The notes under the pieces were generated by a model. The model saw only the letters and a program-made list of their open reading frames with translations. It made no database searches and was not told the origin of the DNA. A stretch of 15,399 nt of DNA, from positions 1-15,399 of the forward strand of contig CAYODE010000088.1 in assembly GCA_964402685.1 (NCBI GenBank), read 5' to 3'. The DNA is from Aestuariivita sp964402685. Its GTDB lineage: Bacteria; Pseudomonadota; Alphaproteobacteria; Rhodobacterales; Rhodobacteraceae. This document shows, piece after piece, positions 13,795-15,399 of the stretch (position 1 is its first letter; each line of letters begins with the position of its first letter). A program made the position numbers and the translations under genes.

Positions 13795-14580
13795 TTAGCT
13801 TAACACAGGAAACCAGTCTTCGCGCAGGCTTTGGCCCGGCGTCATATTGTGCCCGGGAAATGGCGGAGACGTGGGACCGGGACGTTCGACATATCGAGCA
13901 TCGTCGCCAATCAGCCGCAACGAGAACGCGCGCCGACGCTGTGTGGATTGATTCCCGCGTGCCCCGTGCAAAGTCCGAAACTGAAAGGCGACAGCATCCC
14001 CCGGCTCCATCTGCCATTCCCGGATGGTCATACCCTCGGCATCGGGGTCGGGAACCGGCATGTAATCCCCTTCGAAAAACGCAGCTTCCGAAGCCCAGCG
14101 TGTTGGCAGCACGTCTTTTTCCCATAGGTGCGACCCAGCAACGCAGCGCAGCGATGCATCCGATACAGGATCTAAAGGCACCCAAAAGCTGACTGTCTGC
14201 TGACCCTCGACGAAATAGTAGGGCCCGTCCGAATGCCAGGGCGTTGCCATCGACGTACCCGGCTCCTTGACCAGGACATGATCATGGAACATCTGCACGC
14301 GGTCCGACATCATCAGCGCCGACGCGGCGTGAATAATCTTCGGGTCATGAACAACGGCGTCGAATTGCGGGATACGTTGCCAGTTGCAGTAGTCATCGAA
14401 AAAGCGACCCGTTTCACCGGCCTTCTCATTTTCGGATGCATACGGGCCAGGCTGTTCCATATTGGCCTGCACGCCGCCTCGCAGAGTGTCTACGTGCTGG
14501 GCAAAAAGGCCGCGCAACAACACTACGCCTTCGCGCTGATAAGTATCGATGTCTTGTTTGGAAAAGACCGTGTCGGTCAA
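13795..14580 (-). CDS. Phytanoyl-CoA dioxygenase (PhyH) family Fe(II)/2-oxoglutarate oxygenase
   Basis: From the TTG at 14580 this is 261 residues beginning TDTVFSKQDIDTYQREG. The metal site is H116-x-D118 (PWHSDGPYYF) with distal H205 (FRTLHGARGN), and R215-R217 (QRRRAFSLR) supplies the 2-oxoglutarate carboxylate contact. It should hydroxylate a small molecule using Fe(II), O2 and 2-oxoglutarate; the substrate cannot be told from sequence. The start is uncertain: TTG at 14580 lies 4 bases after the irr stop and fits the family length, while an ATG at 14613 inside irr is the alternative. It shares a transcript with irr, with no terminator between, so an iron-dependent enzyme is likely co-expressed with an iron regulator. 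Confidence 0.88.
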   Translation of the reverse strand: MTDTVFSKQDIDTYQREGVVLLRGLFAQHVDTLRGGVQANMEQPGPYASENEKAGETGRFFDDYCNWQRIPQFDAVVHDPKIIHAASALMMSDRVQMFHDHVLVKEPGTSMATPWHSDGPYYFVEGQQTVSFWVPLDPVSDASLRCVAGSHLWEKDVLPTRWASEAAFFEGDYMPVPDPDAEGMTIREWQMEPGDAVAFQFRTLHGARGNQSTQRRRAFSLRLIGDDARYVERPGPTSPPFPGHNMTPGQSLREDWFPVLS

Positions 14581-14584
14581 TTCA

Positions 14585-15001
14585 TCAGGTCTTGCGCAAA
14601 CGGATGACGACATCCACCGACGCAATCTCTGCTCCAGCAGGCGCTGCGGGCAAACGCGTAATCTCAAGCTGGTCTGCAGGCGCATCTGTCAAACGCGCTT
14701 CATCTTCCCAAAAGAAATGCGGATGGTCATGCGTGTTGGTGTCGAAGTAGCTCTTCGAGCCATCAACCGTCACTTCCTGCAACAATCCAGCTTCACAGAA
14801 TGCACGCAGGGTGTTGTAAACGGTTGCCAATGACACGGACGCGCCCTCTGCCTTAACGGCGTCAAACAGGCTTTCCGCTGTCACGTGACGATGGTTGCCA
14901 TCGCCGACCAACAACTCCGCCAAAGTTACCCTCTGGCGCGTCGGACGCAATCCCGCCTGGTCCAGCCAATCGGTCGCAATCTGTGTCGATGTCGCGGTCA
15001 T
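14585..15001 (-). CDS. irr: Iron response regulator Irr (Fur family)
   Basis: This 138-residue protein has the Fur-family winged helix (about 15-80; LRPTRQRVTLAELL, SLATVYNTLRAFCEAGLLQEV) and the Irr-type HDHPHFFWEDE (91-101), where Fur would have the metal site. In alphaproteobacteria, Irr acts under low iron, senses heme rather than ferrous iron, and represses heme synthesis and iron-using genes while activating uptake. No Cys-Pro heme motif is present near the N-terminus (the only Cys is residue 69), as in rhizobial Irr other than Bradyrhizobium; heme would bind at the His cluster. It is divergent from fabA, a familiar alphaproteobacterial gene order. Confidence 0.95.
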   Translation of the reverse strand: MTATSTQIATDWLDQAGLRPTRQRVTLAELLVGDGNHRHVTAESLFDAVKAEGASVSLATVYNTLRAFCEAGLLQEVTVDGSKSYFDTNTHDHPHFFWEDEARLTDAPADQLEITRLPAAPAGAEIASVDVVIRLRKT

Positions 15002-15022
15002 CTTCGCATCTCGTTACAAACT

Positions 15023-15035
15023 TACACTCTGTGTA
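15023..15035. repeat. Short inverted repeat at the irr start site
   Basis: TACAC-TCT-GTGTA is a perfect 5-bp inverted repeat that overlaps the -10 region and the likely transcript start of irr. Its position would suit a repressor site, but it is short and could be chance. Confidence 0.35.
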
Positions 15036-15063
15036 TATAGAGGGCACACCTACTAAATTACAA
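15027..15063 (-). promoter_or_regulatory. Probable irr promoter
   Basis: Read on the minus strand, TTGTAA (15063-15058) and TATATA (15039-15034) are separated by 18 bases. That would start transcription near 15027, giving a leader of about 26 bases. Both hexamers are good matches to the sigma-70 consensus (TTG--A and TAT-A-type). No Irr-type ICE repeat is obvious here. Confidence 0.45.
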
Positions 15064-15131
15064 ATGAAATTGAGTCGCAACTGGGCTTCTTTAGCAAACA
15101 GATGCGGCCCAACGTCACTTCACGCCCTCTC

Positions 15132-15170
15132 TTGCAGGACCTGTTTCCCCGATGCTAGAGGGGCAAACAG
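15132..15170 (+). promoter_or_regulatory. fabA promoter region with embedded inverted repeat
   Basis: TTGCAG (15132-15137) and TGCTAGAGG (-10 TAGAGG at 15156-15161) form a plausible extended -10 promoter with an 18-base spacer. Across it lies an inverted repeat: CTGTTT-CCCC (15141-15150) and GGGG-C-AAACAG (15160-15170), ten paired bases interrupted by one unpaired C around a 9-base centre. It may be an operator, since it covers both spacer and -10, or an RNA hairpin if transcription starts further upstream. Confidence 0.45.
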
Positions 15171-15205
15171 TGCAATAATTCAAACGCACAGGGAGATACG
15201 CAAGC

Positions 15206-15399
15206 ATGGGTCACTACCCAACCAGCTTCGATAAAGACGACCTGCTGAAATGCGCGCGGGGAGAGCTGTTCGGTCCTGGCAACGCCCAGTTACCGGAACC
15301 ACCGATGCTCATGATGGACCGGATCACCGATATCTCCGAAGACGGCGGCGATCATGGAAAAGGCCATGTGCGGGCCGAGTTTGATATCGCGCCGGATCT
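15206..15399 (+). CDS. fabA: 3-hydroxydecanoyl-ACP dehydratase/isomerase FabA (N-terminal part, cut by window end)
   Basis: The visible 64 codons read GHYPTSFDKDDLLKCARGEL after the Met and continue with LFGPGNAQLPEPPMLMMDRIT, matching E. coli FabA residue by residue in the blocks DLL-x3-RGELFG and MLMMDR. FabA introduces the cis double bond of unsaturated fatty acids in the cytoplasm. The catalytic His and Asp lie beyond the window, so activity cannot be judged. GGGAG (15191-15195) lies 10 bases before the ATG. It is divergent from irr with 204 bases between; fabB and often fabI usually follow in related genomes. Confidence 0.95.
   Translation, partial: MGHYPTSFDKDDLLKCARGELFGPGNAQLPEPPMLMMDRITDISEDGGDHGKGHVRAEFDIAPD

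Noticed and set aside
1..15399. Mobile element, phage, CRISPR, toxin-antitoxin or defence island
   Set aside because: All recognised genes are chromosomal housekeeping or metabolic families. I saw no transposase, integrase, direct-repeat array or target-site duplication, and no integration scar at the tRNA 3' end within the window.

Overview
The window looks like ordinary chromosome of an alphaproteobacterium of the Rhodobacterales (Roseobacter-like). Reasons: a Fur-family Irr regulator divergent from fabA, a 41-residue zinc-free type B L36 protein, a split mlaA-mlaC pair, a long-form RidA, a PF04339-type GNAT/FemAB-like protein, moderate-to-high GC, and many GTG/TTG starts at 4-base stop/start overlaps. 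I see no mobile element, phage gene, CRISPR array or recognisable defence system.

Left part (1-2240): a terminator-like hairpin, tRNA-Val(GAC), rpmJ with a strong terminator, then a monocistronic periplasmic ferric-iron binding protein with a TGA-N9-TCA element in its promoter region and its own terminator. Next is a small XRE-cupin regulator whose start codon sits directly behind a perfect 6-5-6 palindrome and lacks a Shine-Dalgarno sequence, which suggests a leaderless, self-repressed gene.

Middle (2240-9400): a leftward four-gene operon (CinA/MoaB-type molybdopterin-binding protein, GNAT acetyltransferase, AhpD-like peroxidase-related protein, OmpA-family protein) in which every junction is a 4-base overlap. 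Divergent from it is sfsA-map. Convergent to that is a leftward unit of a ferredoxin-reductase-type flavoprotein, rsmD and a possible 63-residue protein. A Prx5-type peroxiredoxin is divergent from the flavoprotein.

Right part (9400-15399): a leftward operon of ridA, a glycerophosphodiester phosphodiesterase, a FemAB-like GNAT protein and pterin-4a-carbinolamine dehydratase, again coupled by 4-base overlaps or close to it. Then come a 278-base intergenic region, rightward mlaA-mlaC (outer-membrane lipid asymmetry), and leftward irr followed by a PhyH-type Fe(II)/2-oxoglutarate dioxygenase. A regulatory region with two inverted repeats separates irr from fabA, which is cut by the window end.

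Themes: iron (ferric binding protein, Irr, an Fe(II) dioxygenase, possible TGA-N9-TCA operators), envelope lipids (Mla, FabA, OmpA, GDPD) and redox or metabolite repair (peroxiredoxin, flavoprotein, AhpD-like, RidA, CinA-like). I found no clearly new multi-gene system. The best leads are the leaderless palindrome-controlled XRE-cupin gene, the irr-dioxygenase pairing, the inverted repeat at the fabA promoter, and three intergenic TGA-N9-TCA sites.
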